DNA of 15,918 nucleotides from JBIOHJ01 sp044448905. GTDB lineage: Bacteria; Bacteroidota; Bacteroidia; AKYH767-A; OLB10. The translations under genes were made by a program, and so were the position numbers. The DNA lies in NCBI GenBank assembly GCA_044448905.1, contig JBIOHJ010000077.1, positions 1-15,918 of the forward strand. The letters run 5' to 3'. Below the pieces are notes generated by a model, which saw only the letters and a list, made by a program, of their open reading frames with translations, made no database searches and was not told the DNA's origin. Within the stretch, counting starts at the first letter, position 1; each line of letters opens with the position of its first letter. Of the stretch, positions 14,668 through 15,918 are shown one piece after another.

Positions 14668-15582
14668 ATGATTTTAATACGAAATAAAAACATAACCAGG
14701 TTATTAATTTCCTTACTTATTTTTTTGAAGCTGAATTCTTATTCTGTTGCGCAAGGCCGCATTGGATTTCTTGCTGGCGGAGGCGTAATGATGTACAGCG
14801 GTGATCTCCGGCTGGAGATTTCAGATATTAACACTATTTTTAAAATAATCAGGCCATTTGCAAGAGCCGGCATTAACTACCGGATCACAGATCGTCTCGA
14901 AACTTCTGCCATATTTTTATATGGGAGTGTAACCGGGGCCGATTCGTTATCAAATGAAAAAGAAAAACGAATCCGCAACCAAAGTTTTAAATCAGAAATT
15001 GAAGAATTTTCTGTTTTGTTTGAATACAAGTTATTTGCCACCGCAAATATGAGAAAATTCAACCCGTATGTATTTGGCGGATTCGGAATGTTTCATTTTA
15101 ATCCAAAAGCAGAATTAAATGGAACCTGGTATGAACTGCAACCTTTAGGAACTGAAGGGCAATATATTTCGGAAAGCAATTATGTCAAACCGTACAAACT
15201 GATTGAGAAGGTTGGAATAGCCGGAGCTGGAATATCCATTCAATTAAATTATAACTGGCGACTCCGGTTGGATTATGCTGCTCATTTCACGTTTACCGAT
15301 TTCCTTGATGATGTCAGCACTGTTTATCCTGATTCAGCTCAATTAAGCAGAACACCCAACGGTGCATTAGCCGTTGCTTTTTCAAACAGGAGATTAGAGA
15401 GCACGTATCCGAAAACCAATCGTTCTCGGGGTAGTCCTGAACATAAGGATGTTTACTCACATGTGGGCATTACGCTTATTTACAATCCGGGTGTTTATTA
15501 CAGCAGCACAGGTTACGGAAACTCAGGTTATAAGGGTAAGTTTTTTAAGCGGCTTAAGAAAAAGAAAAAATGCCCATCCTGA
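14668..15582 (+). CDS. DUF6089 family outer-membrane beta-barrel protein
   Basis: This is a 304-residue predicted outer-membrane barrel of unknown function, conserved in Bacteroidota. A signal peptide spans residues 1-29 (LLISLLIFLKLNSYSVAQG). The mature part alternates amphipathic strands and turns, with family hallmarks: GGGVMMYSGDL near the start, FNPYVFGGFGMFHFNPKA (131-148), LQPLGTEGQ (157-165), FTDFLDDVSTVYPD (209-222) and RGSPEHKDVYSHVGITLIYN (254-273). The C-terminus is unusually basic (KFFKRLKKKKK). TACTTTTA (14641-14648) matches seven of eight bases of TAnnTTTG with a leader of about 15 nt, but no -33 element is well spaced. It lies 94 bp after gpmI and 58 bp before another secreted-protein gene. 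The DUF6089 assignment is from remembered motifs. Confidence 0.85.
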   Translation: MILIRNKNITRLLISLLIFLKLNSYSVAQGRIGFLAGGGVMMYSGDLRLEISDINTIFKIIRPFARAGINYRITDRLETSAIFLYGSVTGADSLSNEKEKRIRNQSFKSEIEEFSVLFEYKLFATANMRKFNPYVFGGFGMFHFNPKAELNGTWYELQPLGTEGQYISESNYVKPYKLIEKVGIAGAGISIQLNYNWRLRLDYAAHFTFTDFLDDVSTVYPDSAQLSRTPNGALAVAFSNRRLESTYPKTNRSRGSPEHKDVYSHVGITLIYNPGVYYSSTGYGNSGYKGKFFKRLKKKKKCPS

Positions 15583-15640
15583 ACTACATGCTTTGTTCAT
15601 GTGAGTTAAAGTAATTTGCGACCATCAGAAAATATTTTAT

Positions 15641-15918
15641 ATGAAAAAAACAATCCTCCAATTCGTAACATTTATTTTCAGTACTTCCTTTTTATATGCG
15701 CAGCACGCTGCTCCAACATCCGATGATGAATATACCTACGGATCGGTGGGATATAAAATTCAGCTGCAAACAAAAATTCCAATGAAAAGCGGGTATCACA
15801 TAATGGATTTCGGTAAATATGAAGAACCGGACCGTGTGCTTGCATTTAAAGGGCTTTTCAGGAATGAAGAAACCGAACCCTGCGCTGTGATTATGATTTA
15901 TACGAAAAAGAACGGGCC
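15641..15918 (+). CDS. Secreted hypothetical protein, N-terminal part (3' end outside window)
   Basis: The frame opens at ATG 15641 and is still open at the window edge after 92 codons. Residues 1-21 form a signal peptide (MKKTILQFVTFIFSTSFLYA, cleaved near AQ). The mature start, around DDEYTYGSVGYKIQLQTKIP, then MKSGYHIMDFGKYEEPDRV and LAFKGLFRNEETEPCAVIMIY, looks like a small mixed alpha/beta secreted domain. I do not recognise the family. It follows the DUF6089 gene by 58 bp on the same strand; a short inverted repeat (ACATG at 15586, CATGT at 15598) lies in that gap without a T-run. Confidence 0.8.
   Translation, partial: MKKTILQFVTFIFSTSFLYAQHAAPTSDDEYTYGSVGYKIQLQTKIPMKSGYHIMDFGKYEEPDRVLAFKGLFRNEETEPCAVIMIYTKKNG

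Overview
The window looks like chromosomal DNA from a member of the Bacteroidota. The evidence is two proteins with type IX secretion (T9SS) C-terminal sorting domains, a SprB-repeat protein, an S46 dipeptidyl-peptidase, DUF3127 and DUF6089 family proteins, and several promoters of the TAnnTTTG type used by the Bacteroidota housekeeping sigma factor. The genus cannot be named from the sequence alone.

Layout. The 3' part of rnc (RNase III, + strand) enters from the left and converges on a tightly packed minus-strand cluster of three secreted-protein genes (6131 down to 587, gaps of 6 and 7 bp). In transcription order these are a SprB-repeat protein with a trimeric-fibre-like C-terminus, a clan GH-A (GH5-like) glycoside hydrolase with a T9SS tail, and a seven-repeat SBBP-type beta-propeller with a T9SS tail. 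The cluster is probably one operon for surface or secreted proteins that act on or stick to polysaccharide. A 386-bp spacer follows, holding direct repeats, a perfect 16-bp palindrome and a terminator for the next gene. That gene is a minus-strand, apparently cytoplasmic 307-residue protein of unknown function: a helical N-terminus joined to a carboxypeptidase-regulatory-like beta-sandwich.

From 7442 to 8205 there is no convincing gene. This stretch holds several short-period tandem repeats. The most striking is a ten-unit, exactly 21-bp-periodic degenerate array (7949-8158) ending 47 bp before an SSB-like DUF3127 gene. I do not recognise this array, and it is the best candidate here for something undescribed.

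The right half is mostly ordinary chromosome: DUF3127 protein, a DPP11-type S46 peptidase (+), a secreted endonuclease/exonuclease/phosphatase-fold protein (-), a divergently transcribed orphan histidine kinase (+), cofactor-independent phosphoglycerate mutase gpmI (+), a DUF6089 outer-membrane barrel protein (+), and the start of a further secreted protein that runs off the right edge. The EEP/kinase intergenic region carries recognisable divergent promoters. The gpmI promoter lies so close to the start codon that a leaderless or nearly leaderless mRNA is predicted.

The genes do not form one pathway. The clearest functional groups are the three-gene T9SS cluster and, loosely, envelope proteolysis and sensing (DPP11, histidine kinase, DUF6089 barrel). 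Everything was read by eye; no database search was run.
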